DNA of 64,000 nucleotides from Xiphophorus maculatus (lineage: Eukaryota > Chordata > Actinopteri > Cyprinodontiformes > Poeciliidae). The notes under the pieces are model-generated. The model searched no databases, was not told the DNA's origin, and was given only the letters and a program-made list of their open reading frames with translations. This document shows positions 17,201 through 29,519 of this stretch, one piece after another. The position numbers and the translations under genes were made by a program. Where the stretch lies: contig NC_036450.1 of NCBI RefSeq assembly GCF_002775205.1, positions 14,031,479 to 14,095,478 of the forward strand, written 5' to 3'. How positions within the stretch are numbered: position 1 is the first letter of the stretch; the number at the start of each line of letters is the position of its first letter.

Positions 17201-20200
17201 TATGAAAAAAAACAAAAAACAGATAAAAGCTTCCATTATTCTCACAGTTGGAATGGAAGACAAACAATTAAATAGCTGAAAACAACCATTCTCCTTTTTT
17301 TCTGACTTGGCCTTTATTTACACAGGTTGTCTCATTGAGATCCGAGATCTCATTTACAAGAGAGAGCTCTTTTGATTTATATATACATCACCATAATATT
17401 TACAGAAAAAAACTACCACAAAGACGAGTAAAAAAACATTAATGTTCCAGTAGACACCAGAAAATCCCAGAAAAAGCCTGTTAATCCTATAATTTATCTT
17501 AAGCATTTAACAGAAAAGCACTTAAAATACATCAACAAACTGTCAAAAGACAGCATTATTCTGGTAAAGTGGATGCCACAAAAGGCTTGTTTTTTTTCTT
17601 CCAATTTACACAAATGTCTGTAAAACTCAATATATATGTCCGTACGTATATACAGATCATTTGACTGTTTAGTAGATAAATATCTTTGATTAGAAATAAA
17701 GACTCAGCTTAATGAAGGCTCAAACCCATTACACATTACGGCATTTGGGTCTTTATGCTTGACAGACGTTTCTCAGAGGCATGTACACAGTGGTCGTATT
17801 GTTGATAGGATCTGCAGACGAGTCTCCAGAAAACGTCCGCTGTCCTCCTCCGCCTCATCCAGACAGAGTGGTGAAGATAAGAGAGACCAAGAATAGGTTC
17901 ATCTTCGCTTAATGTGGGAGCGCTGCAGACTCTGTGTGTCATAAGTTCCTTGAGCTGAAAGACTTTAGTGACTGCAATATTAATTTGCAAGGAGGAGAAA
18001 CATGAGTAAGACAGAGGAATCACCACCACATAGGGTGTGATGAAGAGGCTCGTCACTCCATCTGAAAAGCTCTCTTTTATTTTTTACCCCGCTGATGGAA
18101 CAACCACACTGATTTCTGAATTTATTCCTCCACTGAGCGCTGACAGCCCCTCAGATGGAAGCATCAAGGAGTTCCCACAAAGTCTACAAAGGCATTTAAC
18201 AATACTCGCAGTAACAACCGGATCATCTGGTTCTGTTTACCATCAGGCTGTAAAAAACTAATCTGAAACAAATGCTTGACATTGCTAATTGATTTTACTT
18301 TCCAACAACTTTATCCCGTCTTTAAGCGTGCACTATATCATTTTGTAGTGATAATATTTTGTTTAAAAAGTTTTATTTGAGGATTTAAAACAAAACAAAA
18401 CAAAACAAAACGCAGCTGACGTCTTCTGCCTCTTACTTTATGGCACACTTCTTCATATGTGATGGAAGTGGGGCATTCTGTAGTTATGGTTCAATCTGGT
18501 TTTATGTGTGTTAGAGGAATAAACAGTTACTACACAAGATTCATGACTGTGTAGTAAATTTAACTGATTGAAATTATTTAATTTAAAGAAAATCTGAAGA
18601 AGAAACACTAAAACCCATTCATGTGATTTAAGTTATTTAAGTAGTCCAGCAACTTTCGGTCTCCGAGTACTCAGTATCATAAAACGCTCCTAGGTTTTGG
18701 TTTATACTGCTGTCATGCAGTTTAATTGGGAAAAAGAAGTTAGTTGCAATTTGTACCAGAGTGTCTATGCAAGTAGTTTATGTTGCTTTTATTAATAAAG
18801 GTCAAATCAATTTAAATTCTCTAAATTTTAAAGGGCTCTAATAATTTCCAGTCTAATATAACTCTACAACATTGTTTTTTTTCAATGTTGGAAGAAAATA
18901 TGGACAATCCAGATGGCACAGTATTTTACTTAACTGAATTTCTCAGTTTTATTTGAAAAAAACCATACTGTATTAATACATGTCAATAAAAAGTATCAGC
19001 AACAATTTCAAAATCTATCAAATCAGTCTATACTGAACATTATTACTCATCACTAAATAAATAATGTTATTGAATATTGTGCTTTTTTGATCACACAATT
19101 TTCTGTTTTTTCTAATGATCTAATCAACTTAAAAGAAACACAAAAATAATCTGAAACAAAAACACTTAACACTATTTCTGCACCATCTGTACAGAGAACG
19201 TTTTCCTGAGCCGATCAAAGGTTTAGCAGCGTACCTCAGAGGTTTAACAACTTCATTTGAAATTCTAATGCCCATCAATAGTTTTAGGGGGAAAAATCTG
19301 AGGCAAAAAAGGAGCAATTTAAAGTTTGCAAATCACAGTGTTATAGCTGTCGCTCACGTCAGAATGCGAGGAGTAAAACTAAAATAGAGAATGCTTTCTT
19401 TTTCAGCCAGAATCAAGCTTGTTGTTCACGCTTGGAACTGACTTGGATTTTGGTTCATGCGACTCCAAATTTAACTGGACGCTTAAGAACAATATTATGC
19501 TTAAATTCTAGTCATATTTTTAAAAAAGTATTCTAGTAATATTTAATATTCGTAATAGCCAAGCTCCATCATGTCATAAAGAGCACATAGTTGGGTGTTT
19601 TCTCAAGAATAAACTTTTGAGACTGCAGGGTTATTCGACGTGTCCCAAGTAAAGCAGGAAGCAGAGTAATGGCCCTCACTTAATGAACCAGATTTCTGCT
19701 TTGGGAGGCAGACAGTCTTCTTTGCTGTTAAAACGTGGCTTAAAATATTCCGTTGTGAAAGAATTTATAGTTACACCTAGTTTTAGTGACCCTTCCTGTT
19801 ACAGCTCCCTACACGCTTCTTTGCTGCTCTGGTAAACACCTGTAAATAGTCTAAATTAGTCTTTTATTGCTATAGTAAAATATTACACTGCTAAATGTGA
19901 GAAAAACTAACCTTTAGGCCGAGTACACTTTTTCAGAGATCAATGAACCCATTGCTTAAAACTGAAGCTTTGCAATTTAAAGTTGATTAAAAGTCCTGAA
20001 CTTTTTATTACCTGCAACTAGTCCGGCTCCTTCGCTGGGCTGGCAGTTTTGGCGGATCTGAATCGCTGCCAACCAAGGAATAGTGGTTCATCTCCAAGAC
20101 GTGGAACAAAATGTGCGTCCAGTTTTTGTCTTTTCCTTGCTCTCTTTATTCCATCCTTTTCACTTTGCCGCTCCATGGAGCTCCACTCATGTTAACTTAG

Positions 20201-20690
20201 TCCGTAGAAACGCTCTAGCTAGTTTGCCATCTGTTGTCAAGTGACTGATGATGACGTTGGTGGACGGCTGGTGACAAGCTTTACCCAGAATACACTTGGA
20301 GACAATATGGACGATCCACTTGCAATTGTGTGTGTCATAAAGTTAAATGTAAATAAAGCCAGTCATGTAGCACAACATTTTATTCAATATTTTACACTCA
20401 CTATATCACTAAAATTAGTCGGTCTCATAAAGTTTATAGCAACCAGGACTCAATAATGACTGGGGCAACCTACTATATAATCTACTGGGACACCAGGCTA
20501 TATAATCCACTCAACAGGAGAGGGCCTGCTTTCTCTAGCTCTCATCAGACGTGATAAAGATTTGGATTCCTGAAGTCATATTCCATCCGGCCCCCCTCTA
20601 GGCCCGGGCCAGGCCCCATTGAAGCGCCGTCCCTGGACCTGTACCAGGCCAGTCATGCCTCCAATTACCAACATTTGGACTTTTTAAAAT
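14230..20690. other. Intergenic DNA upstream of gdnf
   Basis: No exon was identified on either strand. The longest open frames (for example 17736-18056 minus) have no recognisable domain and no convincing splice partners. There are A/T-rich runs and an (AAAAC)n tract at about 18381-18412. Distal regulatory elements for gdnf could lie here but cannot be picked out from a single sequence. Confidence 0.4.
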
Positions 20691-20719
20691 CCTGTAGGAG
20701 CTTTAACTGTGATTTGATT

Positions 20720-20960
20720 ACATACGAGTAACATTCCAACTTGGTCAGGTGTGAAACAATGGATGAGTATGTGAAACTACACTTTATGGCCACTGCTAAG
20801 CATGGTAGAGGATCTGTGATGCTGTGGGCTTGTTTCTCTTCCAAAGCCCCTAAAACTGCAATAGAGTGAGAGAAAAAAATGTCAGGATGTTTTAAATAAA
20901 AATCTGAGGGAGAGAAAACTGAAAACAAGTCATCACTGAATCTTTTTAAAGGAATTAGTA
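20720..20960 (+). mobile_element. Tc1-like transposase relic
   Basis: The text AAGCATGGTAGAGGATCTGT and TGATGCTGTGGGCTTGTTTC then TCTTCCAAAG corresponds to the remembered conserved Tc1-type transposase core (K-H-G-G-G-S-V-M-L-W-G-C-F type). Stops and frame shifts interrupt it. Flanks on both sides are too decayed to delimit. Confidence 0.6.
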
Positions 20961-21239
20961 GAAAATCAACTTTTCAGATTTTGAGTCAGACTGTGCCATT
21001 GTAAAAAAAAAAAAAGCCTTCACCTTTTTACATTCCATATTTTTACCTATGCTTTCTATGAGTTTTGAGGGTTCTCTGGAGAAGGTCCTGACTGATTTTA
21101 ATGGCGTTTCCATATGATGAGTTAAATTTAGCCTCAAAATGTTGCCTTAAGTTCTCTGGCACAATACCTTTGGCCTACATGATACCAGAATAGGAACTTT
21201 TTTATCCTGTATTATACATGTGCTGTGCAGAAGTGCCAG

Positions 21240-23060
21240 TTGTCTGCCTGAGAAAGCTCAGCTGTCACTCGGATCACTATTGGTGCAGAGACAGAGAGCA
21301 GGTAGTCGGGACAGATACTCAGGGATTCACATAGCTTTCAGCTGATCCATTAGGACATTCTACAATCCCGACATGGCCCAATGCCAAACATCCGGCTATC
21401 ACAGAATTCAGACCAGCTTGAAGGTTCGTTCACTGCTCCGTAATATTTGTTGCACAAAAGTGTTTTGCGCATAGATTGTTTGCATGTATAAAAACATGCA
21501 ATCACGAGGCAGCGTGTGTGAGTGTATGTAAGCAAGAGTGTATGAAAATGTGTAAATGAGATCGCTTGGTACTATCAAAGTGCAGCAGGACTATGACACT
21601 GTTATAAATAGAAGGGAGGAAGTAAGGAAGGTTAAATCTCTGACACTAAATGAGTGGAGCGAAGTCATCTGAACTGCTACATGTCCGATTCGACCTACTT
21701 CACAGAATGCAATTCTGCTCTGCACTGCAACTATACATTGGCACCGTAAAAGCAAAGCAGTTTTTTTTTTTTAGTTGTATAGTTCTCCCCTCTATTACAG
21801 AGGTTTAATTTGAAGTAACAATCGCTGCCATGCATGGCGTGGAAAGAGCTTATTAACAGTTATGGTTAAATTATCTCTCCATGAGCCGATGAGAAGCCAA
21901 TCAGTGTTTTTTTTTCTGTTTTTTTTTTCCCGCATTAATAGTGCTTTACTAAGCAGTGAAAGTTGTTTCATGTACTGAATCCAGTGCTTCAGTAAAAGCT
22001 AAATGTGCAAAAGTTGAACTCTCAAAAATCCCCTTCATGCTTGTGATCCAAACATTGAAACCCTGTGGCGGAGCCGTTCCCAGCTGTCCAAGCACAACCT
22101 CGCTGCTCAATCATTCACTGTCTGCACTCTGACCACCGATCAAACTGGCATGACTTTGAACCCTGACTTTCGCCAGCTGCCGGTGGCGCCCATCTTCGAA
22201 GAAGGGACACGCGGGACACCGGGACTCATTGCCAATGTGGTACGGTGTCAACTCTGTGCTGGCTTTACAGTTTTTAGCATTCAAAGGGAATCTGCCAGGG
22301 CCCCCTCCGTCTTTATTACTAAACAAACAGGACAGGCTAAGGGCTGATCACATCCAGTCATCCAAGATGAAAAGCCCTCCTGGGAAGCAGTCACCATTAC
22401 GCTGCTTGTTGTCCAGCCGTTTACTGTTTCCATATCAACTTACAGGTTTGATCTGAGCTATTTTGTTTATTGCCGCCAGCCGCCTGCTTGCTTGAGGACT
22501 CAGCTAAAAGTGCAGGGAATAAATCTGGGTCTTGACTTTCACAGGACCCAGAGATGCTGATCAAGCACAACAAGGTCACATTAATTGGAGAAGGAAGTGC
22601 TGAAGATGTCTTCGGGAAGGAGCGCCGGGGTTTGAGAGTAACAGCAAAGTGAGGCAGATCCTGTTTCTGCTCTGGTCCTCCTGTTCTAATCCAGCCTGGT
22701 ATGTGTTGAGATCACAGCAGGTCCCTTTCACTGCAGCCATCCGGTGACTCTGAAGTGGGACCCGTTAAGTCTGTGCTTCCTCTGCTGCTGCACTTTCAGA
22801 GGAAAGCACCAGAAGGGCAGACTGTGGCAGGGCCACTCAGGGAGCAAAGTTTGATAAAAGAAACTTTAAGTGAAGTGAACCAACAGGAACATTCCCACTG
22901 GTTCTTTCAGATGTTGACCCCCAGCAAAAACACAGTGCAGGACAGATGTGTGTTTCCCTTGATGTATTTATGTCAGCTGCTTTCATAAATGCGCTGTGGC
23001 ACCCAGACATGTTCACACTCATGAAGACGGTCCAGAGCGTACGCCCATAGTGGCACTCGC
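21240..23060. other. Unannotated intergenic stretch
   Basis: Open frames are short and overlap on both strands, the pattern expected by chance. The part from about 22.1 to 22.9 kb is less AT-rich than its surroundings, but no protein family was recognised and no repeat ends were seen. Confidence 0.4.
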
Positions 23061-23072
23061 CACAAGCATATG

Positions 23073-23131
23073 GACACACACACACCCACACACCCCTACA
23101 CACACAGGGAGAGAGAGAGCGAGAGAGAAAA
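23073..23131. repeat. (CA)n then (GA)n microsatellite
   Basis: Interrupted ACACAC units run into GAGAGAGAGC-type units. Simple sequence repeat. Confidence 0.85.
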
Positions 23132-23283
23132 AGATCGTGCTCGTAGTCAGTAATACCCCATGGATATTATGTCTCTCTCAGTAGACTGGACAGTTGATCA
23201 CAGGAACTTAAGCACACAGTCACTTTGATGTAAACCAGATAGTGCAGTCACCTTGAAAATTGTTTAAATTGTACAAACATAAA

Positions 23284-23288
<5 letters not shown>

Positions 23289-23339
<51 letters not shown>

Positions 23340-23342
23340 TAT
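23289..23342. repeat. (TA)n microsatellite beside the Dong/R4 insertion
   Basis: About 22 TA units with small interruptions end roughly 40 bases before the retrotransposon frame becomes recognisable. It may be the target site of that insertion. Confidence 0.9.
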
Positions 23343-23384
23343 GGTGTTGGTAGGGATTGTTCTCAATTCTGCATTCACATTCAA

Positions 23385-24694
23385 GTGAATTCAAGTGACA
23401 GTTACAAGTACCTAGGTATACCACAAGCAAATGGCAACCTCGATGAGGTCACAAGGAAAGGAGCCACAGCTAAATACCTCCAACGAATAAGGCAAGTCCT
23501 GAGAAGCCAGCTCAATGGCAAGAACAAAATCCGTGCGATAAACAGCTATGCCCTGCCAGTAATCAGATACCCTGCTGGAATAATTAGCTGGCCAAAGGAG
23601 GAGATAAAAGCCACGGATATTAAGACTAGAAAACTACTAACAATGCATGGAGGGTTCTGTCCCAAATCCAGCACCCTGAGACTGTACACGAGCCGCAAGG
23701 AAGGAGGCAGAGGACTAGTGAGTGTGAGAACCACAGTCCAGGACGAAACAACTAAGATCCATAAATACATCAGGGACAAAGCCTCAACAGACAATGTGCT
23801 CAGTGAATATCTCAGACAACAGGGAACGGAGGTTGAGGTGCCAGAGATACCATCATGGGAGGACAAGCCCCTACATGGGATGTACCACCAGCAAATAACC
23901 CAAGTGGCTGATATCAGTAAATCCTACCAATGGCTGGAAAAAGCTGGACTCAAGGACAGCACAGAGGCCCTCATCCTGGCCGCCCAGGAACAGGCCCTAA
24001 ACACCAGAGCAATAGAGGCCCAGATCTACCACACCAGACAAGACCCAAGATGTAGGTTGTGCAAGGAGGCCCCTGAGACAGTCCAGCACATAACAACAGG
24101 GTGCAAGATACTGGCAGGGAAAGCGTACATGGAACGACACAACCAAGTTGCAGGCATAGTGTACAGAAACATCTGTGCAGAATATGGACTGGAAACCCCG
24201 AGATCAAAGTGGGAAACACCCCCAAAGGTGACGGAGAACGCCAGAGCTAAGATCCTGTGGGACTTCCAGATCCAGACAGACAAAATGGTAATGGCGAACC
24301 AACCAGATATTGTCGTAGTGGATAAACAACAGAGGAAAGCCGTTGTGATAGATGTAGCAATACCAAGCGACTGCAACATCAGGAAAAAGGAGCACGAGAA
24401 ACTAGAGAAATACCAGGGCCTCAGGGAGGAACTGGAGAGGGCCTGGAAGGTGAAGACCACAGTGGTGCCTGTGGTCATCGGGGCCCTCGGGGCAGTCACC
24501 CCCAAACTGGACCAATGGCTACAACAGATCCCAGGAACAACATCAGACATCTCAGTCCAGAAATGTGCAGTCCTTGGCACAGCCAAGATACTGCGCAGAA
24601 CCCTCAAGCTCCCAGGCCTCTGGTAGAGGACCCGAGCTCAGAGGATAAGAACCACCCGCGGTGGGTGAGAAGGGAATAATATATATATATATAT
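23385..24694 (+). mobile_element. 5'-truncated Dong/R4-clade non-LTR retrotransposon
   Basis: An open frame of 413 codons (23385-24626) encodes the C-terminal part of a retrotransposon polyprotein. It starts in the thumb region after the reverse-transcriptase palm (YKYLGIPQANGN; NSYALPVIRYPAGII). It then has a C-terminal zinc-binding knuckle, C223-x2-C226-x8-H235-x4-C240 of the frame, then a restriction-like endonuclease with PD at 307-308, D323 in a VVIDVAIP strand and a following EHEKLEKY segment. This order (RT, CCHC, restriction-like endonuclease) characterises the R2/R4/Dong group, and the wording resembles fish Dong/Rex6-type elements. The frame has no stop or shift, so the insertion looks fairly recent. 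The N-terminal domain and RT palm are absent, so it cannot move by itself. The tail after the stop is short and ends in (AT)n near 24694. The 5' edge is somewhere between 23343 and 23400. Confidence 0.88.
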
Positions 24695-24717
24695 TTAGAG
24701 AGAGAGAGAGAGAGAGA
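24678..24717. repeat. (AT)n and (AG)n tail
   Basis: An ATATAT run followed by AGAGAG units marks the 3' end of the Dong/R4-type copy or its target. The switch to unrelated sequence occurs just after 24717. Confidence 0.8.
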
Positions 24718-24719
24718 CA

Positions 24720-26690
24720 TGTTGGGTCTTGGTGGGTCTTGATAAAAATTTCAAGTTAATTGCTGGGTCTGTAATTAATTAATCGTTAGTTAATATAATT
24801 TTAATTCAATAACATTTCCAGTTTGAAAACCATGTTTACTGCTAGATTGATGAATAAATAGAGATGTAAGATTAACAAAGACACTATTCCTGGGTTGTTG
24901 CATCAGGTTGTTGGAAAGTACTATCATACCCATTCAGCTTTTAAGTGTTTCTCCTGATCATTCATGTAACTTCTTTGAAAAAAGATTTTCTTAAAAATGT
25001 GGATTGTGGTTTGTTGATGCAACATGTTTTGTGTTGAGATGGTAATCTTGGCTTGAATAACTTCGGTAAAAGACAACTCCTTTTTTCTGGAGTTCTAGAG
25101 TCGACAGAGTAAAACTGCAGGTAAAAAAACGTGAGACAAATGAATGTCTGAGTGTAACAAGGCTTTTACATGGCAAAGGTTAAAAGTTCACATTTTAAGT
25201 GGGACCACCTATGTTAAAATGTGTAAACTCCTGGAGCTGACAGGTTGACTTAATCCCCAACAGGCTGATGAGAGTTAAACAGTTTCAGGCCTGAGAAAAT
25301 GTAAATTAAGAACAGGATTTGAATTTGTATTTTTATATTTAAAACTGTATTTTTATTTAACCTATGTTGAGTTTTGTCACTCTTTGTTCAATCAAAGATG
25401 CAGACTGAACAAAAACTCTTAGGTTACTCTTCAAATGAAAACATAGATGGGTCAAATAAACCACGAGCCTTGAACTTTGTCTCACTAATAACAGTTCACA
25501 GGTAGCTTATAATAGCTAAGAAAACACATCTGCAAAGAGACAATTAGATAAAAATCCCAGCTAATCTAATCTATTCATTTGATAACAAAAGTCATAGAAA
25601 GTGGACCTAGTGTGATCTACCTCAAAGTTAAACTGATTAGTGAAAGCTACTGCTTCCATGATGCAATGTTGAATATCATCCAAAGTGATGTTGGATCTCA
25701 GCAGAAATAGCAAATTTGTGATTTCTCTTTCAGATAAACACAACAAGAAATCAACAGAGGTCAGTTTTACATGGAATAAAGATGGACAGTAGATAAAAAG
25801 TAAATAATACCAAACGCGTAGGTGAGGTTTAGCTGGTGATTGTTTTTGATCCAAAGCCAAGTCGCCCCACACAAGGGCGGTGAGTCATGTTGGATTCAAA
25901 GAAAATTTAAAGCTCTTCCCTCTGCTTGCTTTGAGTTTACCTGATAGCAGGAGGAGCTGCAGACATGTGCTTGAGATAATAGTTCAAAGTTCAGCCATGT
26001 CATGCTTGAATGACTGGCCCACTTATTGTCCAACCTTGTACAGGATATAAAGCCAACATTAACAAAAGTCAAGTCAGTGAAACCACCTGAAACTCTAAAT
26101 TTAAACACGTTTGTGATCAGTTCAGGCTAAAATAATGCTTAATCACCAGCACTTTGATCCAAGATCTGCGTTCTTTGAAGTGTGTGTGGCAACGCGACAC
26201 TGTTAACTTTATAATGACTCTAAAAAGATAATCTGTTCTCATATCACACATTACAGAGATTAGGAGAACCTTTATCAGTTTAAGGGAGAGTCCGAAAACC
26301 TTACAGCTGTCTTTTTGACCTGTGACGGGCAATCTCAGCGCAGGTTAGGATGCTCAGTAGGTTCATGTTACTTACTTTTGGCATGTGCGACACTGCTGAC
26401 ACACAGAAGCAGCTGAAAACACTATGGACAAACCACATGAATGAGTGGGACAGAAACATAGAGCTGCACAGCTAAACAAAGACTTTATGTTGGGTTCAAA
26501 ATATCTCATTGACCAGATCATTCCCCGTTTCTGTTGGAATCTTATGAATATCTACATGGCAAATAATTTACTAGAAGGTGTGGTAGGATAAAAGAAAACC
26601 AGATGTCATACTATGTATGTTGCTTGTGTTGCTGAATCCTTATTTGCAAGGAGCATGTTCAAAAATAATGTTTGATTGTTTGAATTTCAG
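24720..26690. other. Unannotated intergenic stretch
   Basis: AT-rich sequence without recognisable exons or transposon ends. The open frames, the largest about 100 codons on the minus strand at 25561-25872, show no known motif. Confidence 0.4.
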
Positions 26691-26691
26691 A

Positions 26692-27600
26692 ATCGGAATC
26701 AGCTTTATTTGCCAAGCCTGCGAACACAAACAAGACATTTGTCTTTGGTTTCACTTTGATCTCATTAAAGATGGTTAAAATGTAAACATGTTATAAAGTT
26801 AAAATAAAAACTAAAAAAGTTTTTGTCTGTCTTGTAAATATGTAAATATGAACAGTGGTTTTACAAAAGAGGAAGACAAGGCTGAAGTAGTGCAATATAG
26901 ATGGCATTGATCTGGACGTTTTGTGTGCTCATTAGAGAGACAGCCTGGGAGAAGAAACTGTGTCTGTGGTTTTTGCAATTAACTATGTAGCACCATCCTG
27001 AACACAGAAGTCTTAATAGTTTGTGTCCAGGATGTGTGGGTTCCGTAGAGATTTTAGCTGCTCTGACCCTAGAGTTGTACAAATTCTGGATGGAGGGGAA
27101 GGTCACTTCCGACGGTTCGCTCTGCAGACCTAATTGTTTGTTGCAGTCTGGTCCTGTCATGTTTTGGGCAAATACAAGACAGACTGAATCGAATTGCCAC
27201 AGGAAGTACAGGCTCTGCCAAGAAAAGTTGCTTCCTGGGAACCTAATGTGATCACAGTAGACACAGTGAGGAAATGAATGTGGAGGGTGTTCTTCAGTCA
27301 TCCACCTTCATTTCCACAGTCTCTAACAGGGTAACCCCTCAGTGTCTGACCGCAGCAGCAGACCAACAGATCCACTTCATCTCTGTATGCAGACTCATTT
27401 CTGTCTTTGAGCAGACAAATAACAGCGGTGTTGTCTGCAAAACGTCTGAGGTTTCACAGACGAGTCTGCTGAGCTTTAGTTTGTGTAGGGAGAGAAGTGG
27501 AGTGGAGAAAGGACACGCCCTTGGGAGGGGTGCTTGTACTGATGGTTCATGTGCAGGAGAAGATGCTCCTCAACATCACCTGTTGCTACCGGTCACTGAA
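26692..27600 (-). mobile_element. Decayed LINE (L2/Rex1-like RT C-terminus), antisense
   Basis: On the minus strand a broken frame reads FPSIQNLYNSRVRAAKIS, then PTHPGHKLLRLL and HSFFSQAVSLM. This is the familiar C-terminal end of a fish LINE reverse-transcriptase polyprotein. The element's 3' tail appears on the plus strand as CGGAATCAGCTTTATTTGCC at 26694. Upstream parts of the RT (towards 27.6 kb) can be followed in pieces, such as the segment corresponding to GCAGACTCATTTCTGTC near 27390. Several frame shifts and stops make it inactive. The exact clade is uncertain. Confidence 0.7.
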
Positions 27601-27819
27601 GATTTTACCTAAAATTCATAGAGTCAGTTATCCAGCTCCTACTGGCAACCACAGCTGCCAATATTTTACCATAAATTAGAGATGCCCTGCAGAAATTGAA
27701 CAGACGTATCTGGTTGCTATGAATAATTCCTTTAAATGCAGAGGTAAGAGACCAGGAACTGCAACAGCCAACACACTCCCTCAATACAATATCTGCAGAT
27801 TTTAAGAAAATTGGATTCA

Positions 27820-27883
27820 CATCACTGGTGAATGCTGCACATTCACCAGTGATGTTCAGCATCCTGAACATCACTGGTGAATG
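27820..27883. repeat. Three-copy inverted/direct repeat
   Basis: The 15-mer CATCACTGGTGAATG occurs at 27820-27834, its exact reverse complement at 27840-27854 and a direct copy again at 27869-27883. The last two arms are bridged by the palindromic GTTCAGCATCCTGAAC. The arrangement can fold into alternative hairpins. Probably a local template-switch product. Confidence 0.85.
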
Positions 27884-28964
27884 AGTTAAGTGGGTCATAA
27901 TCACTATAACAACATAAACCACTTTGACTTTCTATGCATATCCATGAAATCTATTTCATTAACTTGAATAAAGCTATGATATTGTGGCTAGTTATCAGCA
28001 AATGCCTATTTTTACAAGAGTCAGGTTGTTCTGAGCTTTTGCTTGAAGAAAAAGGGATTGAATGCAAAAATTGCAGTTAAAGTTAAAGATTGTGACTTTT
28101 GTGTGTTAATTTCTCACTGGGCCACAGAGTCAGTAAGGTATTCAGCTCCTACTGACATTTAAGTCACATTCTTTCAGAGTTGTTTTTCCGCTTTGAAAAA
28201 TACTGTTTTCAAGAGCACAGGGGTGCAAAGGGGCAAAGCTTTGGAAAGAGATAACGATCACATTTCCAATATGTTTTTCCAGAGAACAGAAGAACTTTGG
28301 TACCTGTTGCATGTGCAAGACAGAGAGGTGTCAAAACTGAAACATGACCAGCCCATCTGACAAAGGGGGAGACACTGTGAGGGATCGGCTAGAAGAAAGA
28401 AAGGCCTGAATCCCACCACAGCAGATGGGAGCTTTATCGTTATTGCCGCGGGGAGAAAGGGGGCCAAAAGAAGAGACCAGAGACCACAAAAAAGGTTCAA
28501 GACATGGCTGGACTGTGACACATGTCCTACAGTGGAGGGGTATTTTGCTCACCTAAGCCTTTGGTGTGTCATCATGTTACCCTGCCCTGTCAGGCGCCTC
28601 CACCCTGCCCGCCTGCACCGTATTGTTCTGGACAACAGAATAAAGGAGAAAAGATAATGACAAAAGACAGCCGGCTAGGCAGTGGGAGTGAGACACATTT
28701 TAGTCTATTGTTACTCCTGTATTTTTTTTAACACTACTAAACTGAGGGATAAATCTGATCAAAGCGTAGTATTTGATTGCTTTGTTGTATTCTCAGTTAT
28801 GAATTATGGCTGTACTAGGATGACATGTAGGAGTTAAAAAGCTTCTAAAGATGTAGAGGCTTAATAACAGTAACCTCATATGGCAGAGCTCTTGAAAAGA
28901 CACACCTGAGGATCATTCAGCGAACATCGCAGCTGGGTTATATTTTTATTATCATCTAATGTGC

Positions 28965-29480
28965 AGACAGTGACAAATTTATTGGCACCCCTGGTAAAAA
29001 TGAGTAACCCCTCAGTGTCTGAATGCATGCATGATTACATAAAAAGTAGAGATTATTAACTGTAATACAACCCAAGAGAAACGTCAACATGATAGCAGGT
29101 ATTTAGTATGGTATTTTGCAAAATTAGGCATAATAGGGCATAACTCATCTCAAGAAGTGCAACGTTCATCTAGGCTGCTTTCAGAGGTGAAGCAAGCCTT
29201 TGCAAGAAGGTTTCCGAGAAATTCAAGATTTAATTTGAGTTGAACTAATGAGTGTGGAAAAAAGTCCAATTAAAAAAAAAAATTGTTTTGATCAAAATCA
29301 TCATTGCCATTTTTATTGCTCCCCCCCAGCCCCCTTGATTTAGTGTCTGGAGAATTGATTCTCTGTTGATTATGCCACATGTTTTTAATCATTATCAATG
29401 TTCAGCTTTCTGGTAATCCACCAGATTGTTATTATAATGTCTGGTATGTCAGAAAGTTGGCCACGGTTTCTATGGCCAAT
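28965..29480. mobile_element. Probable Tc1-like MITE relic
   Basis: ACAGTGACAAATTTATTGGC followed by ACCCCTGGTAAAAATG resembles the end of a fish Tc1-like element family remembered with TTATTGGCACCCCTGG. The interior is too divergent to read a transposase. The right end is approximate. Confidence 0.5.
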
Positions 29481-29519
29481 GGTGGAGAAAAAAATCCATT
29501 GCATAACTCATCTGCCACT

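Noticed and set aside
17736..18056. 106-codon minus-strand frame
   Set aside because: No family resemblance, no exon-like boundaries matched to neighbours.
24026..24607. 193-codon minus-strand frame
   Set aside because: Shadow of the Dong/R4 coding frame on the other strand.
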